Positions 33,984 through 44,729 of a stretch of 64,000 nt of DNA are shown here, in pieces (position 1 is the first letter of the stretch; each line of letters starts with the position of its first letter). Below the pieces are notes generated by a model. The model had not been told where the DNA came from. It saw only the letters and a program-made list of their open reading frames with translations, and did not search any database. The DNA comes from Pseudoalteromonas piscicida (lineage in GTDB: Bacteria; Pseudomonadota; Gammaproteobacteria; Enterobacterales; Alteromonadaceae), in contig NZ_CP011924.1 of assembly GCF_000238315.3 (NCBI RefSeq), forward strand, positions 269,501 through 333,500. Direction: 5' to 3'. The translations under genes were made by a program, and so were the position numbers.

Positions 33984-36605
33984 ATGACACAAACAGCAGT
34001 ATTTACCAATGTCGGTGAACGTACCAATGTAACGGGATCGGCAAAATTTAAGCGCTTAATTTTAGAAGAAGATTACGAAACCGCGCTGGATGTTGCTAGA
34101 GAGCAGGTTGAAAGCGGCGCGCAAGTGATCGATATCAACATGGATGAAGCCATGTTGGACTCAAAAGCTGCGATGGTGAAGTTTCTTAATCTGATAGCGT
34201 CAGAGCCGGATATTTCTAAAGTTCCCATCATGGTCGACTCGTCTAAATGGGAAGTTATTGAAGCGGGCCTGAAATGTATTCAAGGTAAAGCCATTGTAAA
34301 CTCAATCTCTTTAAAAGAGGGTGAGGCACCATTTATCCACCAAGCTAAAATCATTAAGCGCTTTGGTGCTGCTGTGGTGGTGATGGCATTTGATGAAGTT
34401 GGTCAAGCGGAAACCGCAGAACGAAAGTTTGAGATCTGTCAGCGTTCTTACAAAATCTTGGTTGACGAGCTTGGGTTTCCGCCAGAAGACATTATTTTTG
34501 ACCCCAATATTTTCGCGGTCGCTACGGGTATCGAAGAGCACGATAACTATGCCGTAGAATTTATCGAGGGCACGCGCAAAATTAAACAAAACCTGCCGCA
34601 CTGTAAAGTGTCAGGGGGCGTATCGAACGTTTCTTTCTCTTTTCGTGGTAATAACCCGGTGCGTGAAGCGATCCACTCTGTGTTTCTTTACCATGCGATT
34701 AAAGCGGGCATGGATATGGGGATCGTCAATGCCGGTCAGTTAGCCGTGTATGACGATATTCCAAAAGAGCTCCGTGATGCCGTTGAGGATGTGATCCTCA
34801 ATACCGACGCCGGTGCTGGCGAGCGATTGGTTGAAATCGCGCCTAAATACTCGGGCATGGCGCAAGCCGAAAAACAGGAAGATTTAGAGTGGCGTTCTTG
34901 GCCAGTTGAAAAACGCTTGGAGCACGCCTTAGTTAAAGGGATCACCGAGTTTATCGACGAGGATACCGAGGCCTGTCGGCAACAGTTTGATAAGCCAATT
35001 CAAGTGATTGAAGGGCCACTGATGGATGGCATGAACGTGGTTGGCGACTTGTTTGGCGCGGGCAAAATGTTCCTGCCTCAAGTGGTGAAATCTGCTCGAG
35101 TGATGAAGCGCGCGGTTGCCTACCTCGACCCTTACATTGAGGCCGAAAAAGAAGAAGGCTCAAGCAACGGTAAAGTGATCATGACCACGGTTAAGGGCGA
35201 TGTACACGACATTGGTAAGAACATCGTGGGCGTGGTACTGCAATGTAATAACTACGAAGTCGTGGACTTGGGTGTGATGGTGCCGGCAGAGAAAATTCTG
35301 CAAACGGCCATTGACGAAAACGCTGATGTTATTGGTCTGTCTGGTCTTATTACGCCATCCCTTGATGAAATGGTGCATGTTGCGAAAGAAATGACGCGTC
35401 GCGGCTTTGATATTCCTCTACTCATTGGTGGTGCAACCACATCGAAAGCACATACGGCGGTTAAAATTGAACCTCAGTACGACAAAGGTGTGATTTACGT
35501 CAACAACGCCAGTCGTGCGGTTGGTGTGGTATCTAGCCTGTTAAGTAAAACCCAAAAGCCAGAGTTTTTAGCAAAAACCGCGGACGAATATGTCAAAGTA
35601 CGGGAGCAGCAGGCGCGTAAAAAGCCACGTTCAAAACCGGTTACCTTGGCGCGAGCTCGCGATAATGCGGTAAAACTTGATTGGCAAAGCTACACGCCAC
35701 CGGTGCCAAATAAGTTGGGGATCACCGAGTTTAAAGACGTGAGCATTAAAACGCTACGTGATTATATCGACTGGACGCCATTTTTTATGACCTGGTCATT
35801 GGCCGGTAAATATCCACGTATTCTAAAAGACGAAGTGGTTGGTGAAGAGGCGCAAAAACTGTTTCATGATGCCAATGTCATGTTAGATCAGTTAGAACAA
35901 GCGGGTACTTTGCAGCCACTGGGTGTGATTGGGTTGTTCCCTGCTAACCGCGTGGGTGATGATATTGAAATTTATACCGATGAGTCGCGTAGCGAAGTCT
36001 TGGTTACGTCATGTCAGCTGCGTCAGCAAACCGAAAAAAACGATTTCCCTAACTATTGTTTGTCGGATTATATTGCACCTAAAGGCACGCCTGATTATTT
36101 CGGTGCATTTGCCGTCACTGGTGGTCTTGAAGAAGATGACTTAGCGGACGCATTTGATGCCAAGCAAGATGATTACAACAAGATCATGATTAAAGCGGTC
36201 GCAGATCGCTTAGCCGAGGCATTTGCTGAATACTTACATGAGCAAGTGCGTAAAGTGCACTGGGGATTTGCGGCGGATGAAGCGCTAAGTAACGAAGAAC
36301 TTATCCGTGAAAACTATCAAGGGATCCGTCCAGCGCCAGGGTATCCTGCGTGCCCTGAACACACAGAGAAACAAAAAATTTGGAAGCTGTTAGATATCGA
36401 AAACCGTATCGGTATGAAGCTGACTAGCTCATACGCCATGTGGCCGGGAGCAGCGGTGTCGGGTTGGTATTTCTCGCATCCAGATTCTAAGTACTTTGCC
36501 GTTGCGAGTATTCAAAGAGATCAAGTAGAAGACTATGCTGCGCGTCAAGCTATGTCGCTAGAAGAAGCGGAGCGTTGGCTTGGTCCTAACTTAGGGTATG
36601 AATAG
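33984..36605 (+). CDS. metH: MetH part 2: folate, cobalamin and activation domains
   Basis: 873 aa. It starts with the pterin/methyltetrahydrofolate domain ([18 protein letters not shown]), then the helical cap, the B12 module with [14 protein letters not shown] (His is the lower cobalamin ligand) and [15 protein letters not shown], and finally the AdoMet-dependent activation domain ([35 protein letters not shown]). Together with part 1 it makes a complete methionine synthase, transferring methyl from methyltetrahydrofolate to homocysteine via cobalamin. An RBS AGGA overlaps the part-1 stop, 8 nt before the ATG, so part 2 looks genuinely translated on its own and is not merely the product of a point mutation. 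Confidence 0.93.
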   Translation: MTQTAVFTNVGERTNVTGSAKFKRLILEEDYETALDVAREQVESGAQVIDINMDEAMLDSKAAMVKFLNLIASEPDISKVPIMVDSSKWEVIEAGLKCIQGKAIVNSISLKEGEAPFIHQAKIIKRFGAAVVVMAFDEVGQAETAERKFEICQRSYKILVDELGFPPEDIIFDPNIFAVATGIEEHDNYAVEFIEGTRKIKQNLPHCKVSGGVSNVSFSFRGNNPVREAIHSVFLYHAIKAGMDMGIVNAGQLAVYDDIPKELRDAVEDVILNTDAGAGERLVEIAPKYSGMAQAEKQEDLEWRSWPVEKRLEHALVKGITEFIDEDTEACRQQFDKPIQVIEGPLMDGMNVVGDLFGAGKMFLPQVVKSARVMKRAVAYLDPYIEAEKEEGSSNGKVIMTTVKGDVHDIGKNIVGVVLQCNNYEVVDLGVMVPAEKILQTAIDENADVIGLSGLITPSLDEMVHVAKEMTRRGFDIPLLIGGATTSKAHTAVKIEPQYDKGVIYVNNASRAVGVVSSLLSKTQKPEFLAKTADEYVKVREQQARKKPRSKPVTLARARDNAVKLDWQSYTPPVPNKLGITEFKDVSIKTLRDYIDWTPFFMTWSLAGKYPRILKDEVVGEEAQKLFHDANVMLDQLEQAGTLQPLGVIGLFPANRVGDDIEIYTDESRSEVLVTSCQLRQQTEKNDFPNYCLSDYIAPKGTPDYFGAFAVTGGLEEDDLADAFDAKQDDYNKIMIKAVADRLAEAFAEYLHEQVRKVHWGFAADEALSNEELIRENYQGIRPAPGYPACPEHTEKQKIWKLLDIENRIGMKLTSSYAMWPGAAVSGWYFSHPDSKYFAVASIQRDQVEDYAARQAMSLEEAERWLGPNLGYE

Positions 36606-36621
36606 CGCATATTGATGCCTA

Positions 36622-36653
36622 AAAATAGGCCTCACTAACGCGAGGCCTATTTT
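36622..36653. terminator. bidirectional terminator between metH and peptide gene
   Basis: AAAATAGGCCTC / GAGGCCTATTTT perfect 12-bp stem with an 8-nt loop, flanked by A and T runs, between the convergent metH part 2 and small peptide genes. Confidence 0.85.
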
Positions 36654-36663
36654 GCTGAACTTT

Positions 36664-36855
36664 TTATCGGCAAGTATCTCCTCTAGCCGATTTACATCCA
36701 CCACCATTTTCGCAAGACATATGAAAATGGCTTGCAGTAGGATCTTCCCAGATAGATCCGTTTGCACCATTCACTAGAGGTGTCATTTTATTATCTAGGC
36801 GGTTAGAAGTTGCAAGTTGTTTAATTGATTTTTTATTTAATTTTATGTTTAACAT
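36664..36855 (-). CDS. third small leader-type peptide
   Basis: 63 aa. The N-terminus MLNIKLNKKSIKQLA matches the leaders of the peptides at 13.5-13.9 kb (KxKLNKK-xLKxL). The RBS AAAAGGA before the ATG is also alike. A TPLVNGANG stretch lies at the place of TPQIGGG but lacks a clean GG. The C-terminal part is short, with three cysteines (MSCENGGGC, DTCR). Unknown function; possibly a diverged member of the same precursor family. It stands alone, terminating toward metH. Confidence 0.55.
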   Translation of the reverse strand: MLNIKLNKKSIKQLATSNRLDNKMTPLVNGANGSIWEDPTASHFHMSCENGGGCKSARGDTCR

Positions 36856-37078
36856 TTTAATTTCCTTTTGCTTTGTTGTTAATTTAGAAACTAAATGTTT
36901 TTTTCATTTACGTCAAGCATAATTTTGTTCCTTAAATTCGGACTCAAGTCTGGCTACTTACCTGTGTGCTAGCAGTAAATCCAAATTCATTAGAATATGT
37001 TGTTTAGTGGTTAACAGAGCGCGCTAAATTCAAGTATACTGATTTGAATAACTGTTAATAATAAGGCTTTACTCAACA

Positions 37079-37963
37079 ATGAAGATGAAGTGGCTGTCTT
37101 CACTCCTTTTTATTTCCAATCTCTGTTGGGGGAGCAATCAGCTGGTTGTTGATATAATCAGTAGCGAAAATTTCAGTCAGCGTTATGAGCACTTTCTTGC
37201 GGGTCGTGATGTCTTAGACGTTGATTCTTTTTTCCCAACCACCAAAGGTTCTCATGTTGAAATCATCGAAATGGTGCTATTACAGCAGGCCCTGTTTCTT
37301 GGTGGTGAAACACGTAAAGTCGTATTTAATCCAAAACCTTCGGTGAATATTCTAGAGTTTTCTGATCTGATCGCTGGGGAAAGCTTAATCCTTGCTCGCA
37401 GTGTTTGGCATGAAAATATCGTGGACTATCGCGGGTCATTATTTATCTCAGATCCGCTTGTTGAAGTTGGAGATTACGAAGCTGGGCTTTACGTCACCAA
37501 GCGTAATGTCGCACTGCAGCAAACGCCGCTTTCACAGCTTCGGCAGCTGAATGTGGTATCTAACCCGCAATGGGAAGTGGATTGGCGTGCCTTGATGAAT
37601 ACAGATTTACACATGGTGAGCTTTATTGGCCCGTGGGAAACCATGTTGGCAATGGTAGAAAGTGATGTCGTCGACACTATGTTGATTAATTTTAGCGTGA
37701 GTGATTCTTTAACTTTAAATTTTGAAGGTAAAGAATATGTCCCAATCGAAAATATTAAGGTTGTCTTGCCAGACTCTCGGCATTTTGTCGTCAGTAAAAA
37801 TCATCCTGAAGGCGTGCAAATATTTGCGGCACTCAATCGTGGGTTAAAAATCCTTAAACGACGAGGCGTGATTAAACGGGCGTTGACAGAGTCCGGTTTT
37901 ATCAACAAAAAAGTAGCGAATTGGCAGGTAGCTAACGCTGAAATGCTGGTGGGAGGAGACTAA
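37079..37963 (+). CDS. periplasmic solute-binding-like protein
   Basis: 294 aa with signal peptide (LSSLLFISNLCWGSNQ). The fold pattern is that of SBP_bac_3-like proteins: EIIEMVLLQQALFLGG, IAGESLILARSVWHE, SVWHENIVDYRGSLFISDPL and VVDTMLINFS, with a late HPEGVQIFAALNRGLKIL. No amino-acid-binding signature is convincing. Because its stop overlaps the start of a TPR-GGDEF protein (TAATG), it probably acts as a ligand-sensing partner of that cyclase rather than a transporter component. Confidence 0.6.
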   Translation: MKMKWLSSLLFISNLCWGSNQLVVDIISSENFSQRYEHFLAGRDVLDVDSFFPTTKGSHVEIIEMVLLQQALFLGGETRKVVFNPKPSVNILEFSDLIAGESLILARSVWHENIVDYRGSLFISDPLVEVGDYEAGLYVTKRNVALQQTPLSQLRQLNVVSNPQWEVDWRALMNTDLHMVSFIGPWETMLAMVESDVVDTMLINFSVSDSLTLNFEGKEYVPIENIKVVLPDSRHFVVSKNHPEGVQIFAALNRGLKILKRRGVIKRALTESGFINKKVANWQVANAEMLVGGD

Positions 37964-39831
37964 TGCAGCCAGCTGTGGTATCGCTTTGCATATTGGTGAG
38001 TGGGCTAATTACATTTTGTGGTTTTGCTTACGAATCATCGGAACAAATACAGCGCAATTTAAATGCGCTACAAGTGTCGGCTGAACAAGATTATGACTTG
38101 TCTTTGTTACCGGACATCAGAGCGCTGCGAGAGCAAGCGCGTACGCAAGGTAATAAGCCGCTGCAAATCAAAGCATTACTGTTAGAAGGTAGTATAGTTC
38201 AGCATTTTGGTGATTTTGAAGATGGTCTGGACTTGCACCAACAAGCGTTGCAGTTGGCCGAAGCCGATAACAATACGTTTTTAAAGGCAAACACCTATCT
38301 CGCCATCGCTCACCTTGATATTGACTTAGAGAGCTATGAATTAGCGCAGCGCTATTTGGATAAAGCGTCAGTACTGGCTGAGCAAATTGATGATAATGCC
38401 CAGATAAAAGCCGATATCAGTTTATGGCAGTCGCGCTTGAATATGGATAAGGGCGCTTATCGTTTAGCGCTTAAGTCTTCTTTCGTACCAGAGAATTCAG
38501 GTATTCGACAGGAGACACTAGCGCAATTAAAGCTCACACGCTCTTGGGCTCATTTACAGCTCGGTGAATATTTATCAGCCAAACAAATTCTAGATGAGTT
38601 AGACAATGCAGGTTATTTGGTTCAAAACCAAAGAATGCGGATTATGGCAGCGGTGCAGCGTGCCAGAGTGGCTTTACAAAGTGGTGATTTTGCAACTTCA
38701 ATCGATTTAGCTCAGGCAGGGCTGAGAGATACACTCGGCACACGTTTTTTACTTTTTCAATCTCAGTTGCAATGGATACTGGCTTCAGCTTATGCCCAGC
38801 TTGGAGACTATCAGCAAGCGCATCGTTATTTAAAACGCTATGCCGTTACCGAGCAGTCACTGAATTTGCAAAAGCGTAATAACAAACTGCTGAAGCTAGA
38901 AGCGCAGTATTCTCTCGCGCAACAAAAGCAGGCGCTTAATGAGCTTGAGCGAGATAATGCTCAGCAGGCAAAGCAAATTATGGCGCATCAGCAACAGATA
39001 GAAAACGCAAGATTAAGCCAGCAACGTTGGTTATTGATAGCCTTGCTGGTGTTTACTTTAGTGCTGGTTTTTTATTGGCGCTGGCAAAATCGCCGTTACA
39101 CCAAGCTGTTAGAGAGTCAGGTTGCGCAGCGGACCGAGGAATTAGCGGAGCGAAACAAGCGGTTGCAAACCCTTAGTTTCACTGATAGCTTGACTGGACT
39201 GAGTAATCGGCATCATTTTTTTAGCGTGATTGATGGCACCATTGAAGTGTACAGGCAAAAGTGGCAAATTCCGCAAACACAACAGAATGCCGATTTAATT
39301 TTTGTGATTGTCGACATCGATCACTTTAAAAGTATCAATGACAGATTTGGTCATGCCGCAGGAGATATCGTGTTGCAAGACTTTGCTGAAATCCTTAAGC
39401 AATGCACTCGAGAGTCAGATATTCTAGTGCGCTGGGGTGGGGAAGAGTTTTTGCTGGTGATGCCAGATATGGACAGAGCGGCTGCGCACGAAGTGACAGA
39501 GCGGATCCGTCGCCAAGTGGAGAGCTATCCATTTGTGGTGAACGATCAAACTATCAACTGTACTTGTTCAATTGGTTTTGCTCCGTTCCCGTTTGATCCA
39601 ACACAACCAGATAAGCTTAGCTGGGAGCATGTGTTGGAGTTAGCCGACGGTGGTTTATATCTTGCGAAAGAATCTCATCGTAACGCTTGGGTTGGAGTCC
39701 ATACCGGAAGCGAGGAAATGCAAAGTCCGGCAGAGCACGTGGTGCAAAACCTACGCTCATATTTACAAGCGGGCAAATTAAAAACGTGGTCAAATTTATC
39801 CGATCTTATTTATGCTTGTAATACCCGATAA
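37963..39831 (+). CDS. TPR-GGDEF diguanylate cyclase
   Basis: 622 aa: signal peptide, TPR-type periplasmic region (about 50-340), a membrane helix (about 352-370, LLIALLVFTLVLVFYWRW), a coiled linker, and a C-terminal GGDEF domain with FTDSLTGLSNRHHFF, DIDHFKSINDRFGHAAGD and the active-site RWGGEEFLLVMP. It should synthesise cyclic di-GMP from GTP in response to a periplasmic signal. An RxxD inhibitory site five residues before GGEEF is not evident. Its ATG overlaps the stop of the binding protein by one base, so the two are coupled. Confidence 0.88.
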   Translation: MQPAVVSLCILVSGLITFCGFAYESSEQIQRNLNALQVSAEQDYDLSLLPDIRALREQARTQGNKPLQIKALLLEGSIVQHFGDFEDGLDLHQQALQLAEADNNTFLKANTYLAIAHLDIDLESYELAQRYLDKASVLAEQIDDNAQIKADISLWQSRLNMDKGAYRLALKSSFVPENSGIRQETLAQLKLTRSWAHLQLGEYLSAKQILDELDNAGYLVQNQRMRIMAAVQRARVALQSGDFATSIDLAQAGLRDTLGTRFLLFQSQLQWILASAYAQLGDYQQAHRYLKRYAVTEQSLNLQKRNNKLLKLEAQYSLAQQKQALNELERDNAQQAKQIMAHQQQIENARLSQQRWLLIALLVFTLVLVFYWRWQNRRYTKLLESQVAQRTEELAERNKRLQTLSFTDSLTGLSNRHHFFSVIDGTIEVYRQKWQIPQTQQNADLIFVIVDIDHFKSINDRFGHAAGDIVLQDFAEILKQCTRESDILVRWGGEEFLLVMPDMDRAAAHEVTERIRRQVESYPFVVNDQTINCTCSIGFAPFPFDPTQPDKLSWEHVLELADGGLYLAKESHRNAWVGVHTGSEEMQSPAEHVVQNLRSYLQAGKLKTWSNLSDLIYACNTR

Positions 39832-39907
39832 GCGAATTCGGTTGTTTGGAGACATCCAGTTTAGGTGTATCATCTTGAACAAGATAGAATAATAAAGCGT
39901 TATAGTT

Positions 39908-42418
39908 TTGCTGCCGATTGAAGCCTTCATCCCCGAGATCATTTCCACTTTAACCAATGATAACCGTCTGGTATTACAGGCCGAACCCGGCGCAGGTAAG
40001 TCGACCTTAGTGCCGCTGCGTTTACTGCAAGCTGATATTTTTTCAGGTAAAAAAATAATTATGCTTGAGCCACGTCGTGTGGCGGCAAAATCTATTGCGA
40101 CCTATTTAGCCAAACAGCTGGGAGAATCGGTCGGCGAGCGAGTAGGCTATCAAATTCGAAACGAGCAACGTGTTTCATCCAACACCCGCTTGGAAATCGT
40201 CACCGAAGGCGTATTGACTCGCCGTCTTCAAGCGGATCCTGAACTCAGTGATGTTGCACTTATTATTTTCGATGAATTCCATGAGCGTTCGATTCATGCG
40301 GATTTAGCTTTAATGCTCGCGTTTGAAGTGCAACAAGCGTATCGCGACGATCTCAAATTACTGGTGATGTCTGCAACGATAGACACCGAGCTTTTATCGA
40401 ATTATTTGGATGGCGCACCAAGGTTATCTTGTCCTGGTAAAACTTATCCAGTTGAAATTGAATATGTCGGTAAAGCGAGTCGTTACTTGGCAGATCATGT
40501 GTTAAGTGCGCTGCGCCATGCTTTCACTCTACAAAGCGATGGCGATGTATTGGTATTTCTCCCCGGGCAGGCTGATATTCAGCGCTGCATTCAGGCGTGC
40601 CAAGAGCTTGAACAAAGTAATGTTGAGCTTCTGCCTTTGTACGGCGGATTACCCTTATCTGAACAAGAAAAGGTGCTCAGTAAAAGCGCCAGTGCATCAA
40701 GACGTGTTATTTTTGCGACCAATATTGCTGAGACCAGTTTGACCATAGCCGGGATCACTATGGTTATAGATTCTGGCCTTGAAAAACGCTTAACCTATGA
40801 CGTTAAAAGCGGTCTCTCGCGGCTAGATACGGTGATGATCTCAAAGGCATCAGCAACACAACGTGCAGGACGTGCAGGTCGTCTACAAGCGGGCCAGTGT
40901 TTACGTCTTTGGCGCGAAAGTGAGCATAATAATTTAAGTGACTTTCAGCCAGAAGAAATAACCACCACTGACCTTTCTGACTTAGCGTTAGAGCTAAGTG
41001 CGTGGGGAGTGACACAATACAAGGACGCGAATTGGCTAACACCGCCACCGATGCAACATTTTTCGGTGGCCTGTCAATTGAATCAGTCGCTTGGCTTGGT
41101 CGATGCGCATAATAAAGTGTTAACTGCTGGGCAGCGTGCACTACAACTGGGTGTTTCGCCTCGTCTTGCCAGCATGCTACTGCGATGTGAGACGCCAATT
41201 GCGCAACAACTAGCTTGTTTTTTGGCGGCAATATTGAGCGAGCGCGATATTGTAGTACAAGCCAACACAAGCGATATATTTGAGCGAGTATTGGCGTTGA
41301 TTGAGTTTGTGCAAGACCGTACCCGTACCGCCAAAGCATATCGTTTGCACAGAGCTGCCGCAGAGCAGGCCGTAAAATTGGCCAAATCATTTGCACACAA
41401 ACTAGGAGTTAGGCTCAAGAGTGAAGCAATCACCCTTGTAGATATTCAAACCTTAGTGCCCACTTTATTGCTCCATGCCTTTCCTGACAGAGCTGCGCAA
41501 AAACGTCCTCAAGGGGATAACCGCTACTTGCTTGCGAATGGTCGGGGGGTAACATTACGTGACGGAGATCCGCTGCAAGGTCAGACCTATTTGATTGTTT
41601 GTGATGTGGATGGCAAAAATAAGGATGGCTTAGTATTTCTAAGCTGCGCAATCGAAAAGGGCACATTACTTGAGCAGCTAGCGCCATACTTGAGTGAGGC
41701 GGTGCAGTATCAACTGGATAGTAAAAAAGAAGCGGTTCAGGGCCGGCAACAAGTTAAATATCATGCTCTGGTATTAAAAGAGCAAAATCTGAGTCAGATC
41801 CCCAAAGAAGCGTTTGCCCAATGTGTAAGGGATATCCTCACATCGGAAGGGCTTGGTATACTCAATTGGTCGGCAAAAAGTCACGCTTGGCTCGCTCGAG
41901 CTAAATGGTTAAGTGAGCAGCTAGATACCTTCCCACTGATATCTGAGGCAAGTTTGATAGCGCAGCTTGATACTTGGTTATTGCCCTATTTGACGGGCGT
42001 AAATACTATCAAACAACTGAAGCAACTGGATATTTTTAACCTGCTTCAAGCGACACTCACTTGGGAGCAGCAACAGCAACTCGAAGCGCAAGCACCTGAG
42101 TTTTACACCACGCCAAGCGATAAGCGAGTCGCGATCCGCTACGATGAGCACCAAGGGCCAACCGTTTCTGTGGTGTTACAAGAAATGTTTGGTCAATTGA
42201 CGTCGCCAACGCTCGCCAACGGCCAAGTCCCGGTACGATTTGAGCTGCTATCTCCAGCGAAAAGGCCAATCCAAACCACCAGTGATTTAAGCAACTTTTG
42301 GCAAACTTCTTATTTTGAGGTGGCCAAAGAAATGCGTGGTCGATATCCAAAACACAGATGGCCTGATAAACCGCTTGAGGAAAAGCCTGGCCGCTCCATC
42401 AAACCGAGAGGAAAATAG
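39908..42418 (+). CDS. hrpB: ATP-dependent helicase HrpB
   Basis: 836 aa DEAH-box helicase of the HrpB family. Motifs in order: Walker A AEPGAGKSTLVPL, TEGVLTRRL, DEFHERSIHADLALM (Walker B), MSATIDTE, FLPGQADIQRC, FATNIAETSLTIAGI and QRAGRAGRL; the family C-terminal region follows with RWPDKPLEEKPGRSIK at the end. The start is TTG (39908), since LPIEAFIPEI is the normal HrpB beginning; the RBS is weak. The physiological role of HrpB in most bacteria is poorly defined. Monocistronic. Confidence 0.93.
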   Translation: MLPIEAFIPEIISTLTNDNRLVLQAEPGAGKSTLVPLRLLQADIFSGKKIIMLEPRRVAAKSIATYLAKQLGESVGERVGYQIRNEQRVSSNTRLEIVTEGVLTRRLQADPELSDVALIIFDEFHERSIHADLALMLAFEVQQAYRDDLKLLVMSATIDTELLSNYLDGAPRLSCPGKTYPVEIEYVGKASRYLADHVLSALRHAFTLQSDGDVLVFLPGQADIQRCIQACQELEQSNVELLPLYGGLPLSEQEKVLSKSASASRRVIFATNIAETSLTIAGITMVIDSGLEKRLTYDVKSGLSRLDTVMISKASATQRAGRAGRLQAGQCLRLWRESEHNNLSDFQPEEITTTDLSDLALELSAWGVTQYKDANWLTPPPMQHFSVACQLNQSLGLVDAHNKVLTAGQRALQLGVSPRLASMLLRCETPIAQQLACFLAAILSERDIVVQANTSDIFERVLALIEFVQDRTRTAKAYRLHRAAAEQAVKLAKSFAHKLGVRLKSEAITLVDIQTLVPTLLLHAFPDRAAQKRPQGDNRYLLANGRGVTLRDGDPLQGQTYLIVCDVDGKNKDGLVFLSCAIEKGTLLEQLAPYLSEAVQYQLDSKKEAVQGRQQVKYHALVLKEQNLSQIPKEAFAQCVRDILTSEGLGILNWSAKSHAWLARAKWLSEQLDTFPLISEASLIAQLDTWLLPYLTGVNTIKQLKQLDIFNLLQATLTWEQQQQLEAQAPEFYTTPSDKRVAIRYDEHQGPTVSVVLQEMFGQLTSPTLANGQVPVRFELLSPAKRPIQTTSDLSNFWQTSYFEVAKEMRGRYPKHRWPDKPLEEKPGRSIKPRGK

Positions 42419-42479
42419 GCTTGTAAAGAAGTCATAATGGCTATAACGTGAGCAATCTAATAATATAAAGGAGTGTGAA

Positions 42480-43277
42480 ATGCGGTCTATTATGGCGTTC
42501 ATTTTATTGGGCTTATTTGTTGTTCAGCCAACTTATAGCGGTGAGTTTGAAGTGCTTTATCAATCTGACACAGCAAAAGTCGTCAGAGATAAAAGTTATG
42601 GCACAAACATTGGGATCTTTGCAACGAAAAGGGGAGTGGTGATCATTGACCCTACAACTGAAGATGCGGATTTGCCAAAGCTCAATGATTTGATACAGAA
42701 TAGCTTTCAGACCGAGAAAAAATACCTGCTAAACACACATAGTCATTCGGATCATACTGGTGGTAATGCTTTTTTCCAACAGCAAGGTTTTACACTTATT
42801 GACAGCCCGCAAGGGTTAAAGGAGCTTTGGGTGATAAAGCATACTCAAGCCGTTTCACATACCGCCAATGACAACATCCTCTATCATCCTACAAGCAATA
42901 TTTTGTTTACCGGAGACATTTACACCACAAACTGGCATCCAACATTTTATGCCGGGGGCTTAACGGGTTTTAATAAAGCGGTCGATTTGATTTTGTCGAT
43001 TGGCGATCAAAATACGTTGATAGTGCCAGGTCATGGCAAACCTACATCGAAAAGAGAACTCGAACAACATAGAATTCAAACATTCGCTTGGGTTGAGCGG
43101 GTTAAAATTTTGAATCAGGCGGGTAAGTCGGTTGAGCAAATAAAGAACGATGCTAAGATCAAGCGCTTATTAGCGCAGTTTAATCTTGAAGGGCGACAAC
43201 CTTTTCTTCCAGAGCGGGCGCTTACCCGTTTTATTGAGCGCACTATTACCGTGTTAGGGCAAGCGAATAAAGCTTAA
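42480..43277 (+). CDS. secreted metallo-beta-lactamase-fold hydrolase
   Basis: 265 aa with signal peptide (MAFILLGLFVVQPTYS). The metal motif is NTHSHSDHTGGN (residues 85-96), followed by VSHTAND, LFTGDIYTT and VPGHGKPT, so two-metal MBL chemistry is expected. It resembles subclass-B1/QuiP-like secreted MBL-fold proteins rather than a defined carbapenemase; do not infer resistance. The RBS AGGAG lies before the ATG at 42480. A membrane protein gene follows 27 bp later. Confidence 0.8.
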   Translation: MRSIMAFILLGLFVVQPTYSGEFEVLYQSDTAKVVRDKSYGTNIGIFATKRGVVIIDPTTEDADLPKLNDLIQNSFQTEKKYLLNTHSHSDHTGGNAFFQQQGFTLIDSPQGLKELWVIKHTQAVSHTANDNILYHPTSNILFTGDIYTTNWHPTFYAGGLTGFNKAVDLILSIGDQNTLIVPGHGKPTSKRELEQHRIQTFAWVERVKILNQAGKSVEQIKNDAKIKRLLAQFNLEGRQPFLPERALTRFIERTITVLGQANKA

Positions 43278-43304
43278 TAAAACTGCTAAAAGGCTGAGGC
43301 TGAT

Positions 43305-44411
43305 ATGCAAACAAAAAGTGGAAAAATAGCGTTATATTTTCTGTTAGCCATCCTTGTGGTAATAAGTTGGTTGCCAGAGTTTAATACCGCCATGATGGCC
43401 TTTATTGATGATGCGCTACTGCAGTCTTCGCTTGTCTATGCTTCAGCACGTACGGTAAATGGCGCTATTTCTTTGCTGCAATCTGCCGAGGTTGGGATTG
43501 GTGTTGCAAGCATTCAGCCTGCGCAGCTACTCGATCCTATCAATGATTTAGCCGAATACATTTCTGATGTGATGCAACTAGCCATTGGCTCTTTGTTTAT
43601 ACAACGTATTCTCTACACTATTTCCACTCATATTTTATTCAGTGTTGCTTTTACCGTCACCGTAATTGGGTATTTCGTGTGTTGCTATCTAGGACTTTGG
43701 CAAACGGTAAGGACTAAAATATTAGCCACGATGCTACTGATCCGTTTTGTGGTTCCGTTTGTAATTCTATCGACGGGTCTCACTAGTCAACTGTTACTGG
43801 ACCAAGAAATAAATAAACAAAGTGAAGTGGTGTCGAGCAGTGTTGACCTCTTTCAATCTCAAGCTACAAAGACCAGCACACAAAGTGTAAAAATAAAGGC
43901 TCAAATCGCCAGTCAAAAGCAAAGCCATAGTGAGCAAATAGCGCTATTGACGAAACAACAGATCCGTCTTCATGGTGAAGCGACCGAGCTACATGCTGAA
44001 ATTACCGCTTTGGAAGGTGATATTGAAGCGGCTCAAGCGAACCGAAGTTTATCCGAGTGGCTAACATTTACCAAAAGTGAAGAGGCTAAGCCACTGATTG
44101 AAAAGCAGCAGCGATTGGCCAGCGATAAAACAAAACTCGACACTGAAATAGCGCTTATCAATAGAGAAAAAGATCAACATCAACACGCAATCGAAAAGCT
44201 CAATGAGCAGCTTCACGGTAGCAATGAGGGGACGCTAAGCCGAGCAATTAAAGCGGTTTCTAGTGGTATTAGCGATATGCTCGATGCTGCTGAGTCACTT
44301 TTTATAGACTTCTTAAACGTGGTATCGCTTTTGGTACTGAAGTTAGTATTGATGCCGCTGTTATTTTTCTATTTGGCGAGTAAAACCTTTAAAGCAATTT
44401 GGCGATTATAG
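43305..44411 (+). CDS. membrane protein with long periplasmic/cytoplasmic coiled coil
   Basis: 368 aa, not recognised. Predicted membrane segments at about 8-24, 105-132, 141-160 and 333-358 surround a charged helical stretch (about 165-300) with heptad character (QIALLTKQQIRLHGEATELH; LEKQQRLASDKTKLDTEIA-like spacing). The pattern suggests a scaffolding or stator-like protein. It lies 27 bp after the MBL gene and may be cotranscribed. No enzymatic motif. Confidence 0.6.
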   Translation: MQTKSGKIALYFLLAILVVISWLPEFNTAMMAFIDDALLQSSLVYASARTVNGAISLLQSAEVGIGVASIQPAQLLDPINDLAEYISDVMQLAIGSLFIQRILYTISTHILFSVAFTVTVIGYFVCCYLGLWQTVRTKILATMLLIRFVVPFVILSTGLTSQLLLDQEINKQSEVVSSSVDLFQSQATKTSTQSVKIKAQIASQKQSHSEQIALLTKQQIRLHGEATELHAEITALEGDIEAAQANRSLSEWLTFTKSEEAKPLIEKQQRLASDKTKLDTEIALINREKDQHQHAIEKLNEQLHGSNEGTLSRAIKAVSSGISDMLDAAESLFIDFLNVVSLLVLKLVLMPLLFFYLASKTFKAIWRL

Positions 44412-44729
44412 TATTAGAGTCTAAGAATACCTCCACGTATATAGACATAAAATATAGTTCAATAGGGCCAGTGCTAATATGATTAGCATCATACTTAAAG
44501 ACTTCTATAGAGTTTTAGAATTCGGTGGTCGGTGTTAAATAATTGACATTGGAATTGAAATAGGTACGATTTAAAATTAGTCAGTTTTTATTGCTTTTAA
44601 GTTGTTTTAGGTAATTTCTGAGCAGGTTGAAATGTAATAAGAGCTTGGCTGTTGCGGTTGATATACCCGTCTTAACATGTAAATGAAACACCCCATAGGC
44701 TTTGTGGGCTGAATAAAAAGGAAATTAAA
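44412..44729. other. intergenic region with one promoter candidate
   Basis: 318 bp between the coiled-coil membrane protein and the DUF1496 gene. AT-rich; besides the promoter candidate at 44543-44570 and the RBS before 44730, I see no gene or repeat. Confidence 0.45.
44543..44570 (+). promoter_or_regulatory. sigma-70 promoter candidate for the DUF1496 gene
   Basis: TTGACA (44543-44548), 16-nt spacer, TACGAT (44565-44570). It gives a leader of about 150 nt before the start codon. Confidence 0.5.

Noticed and set aside
42480-43277. MBL-fold protein as a carbapenemase
   Set aside because: Only the general metal-binding motifs are seen; similarity to a clinical beta-lactamase class is not supported.
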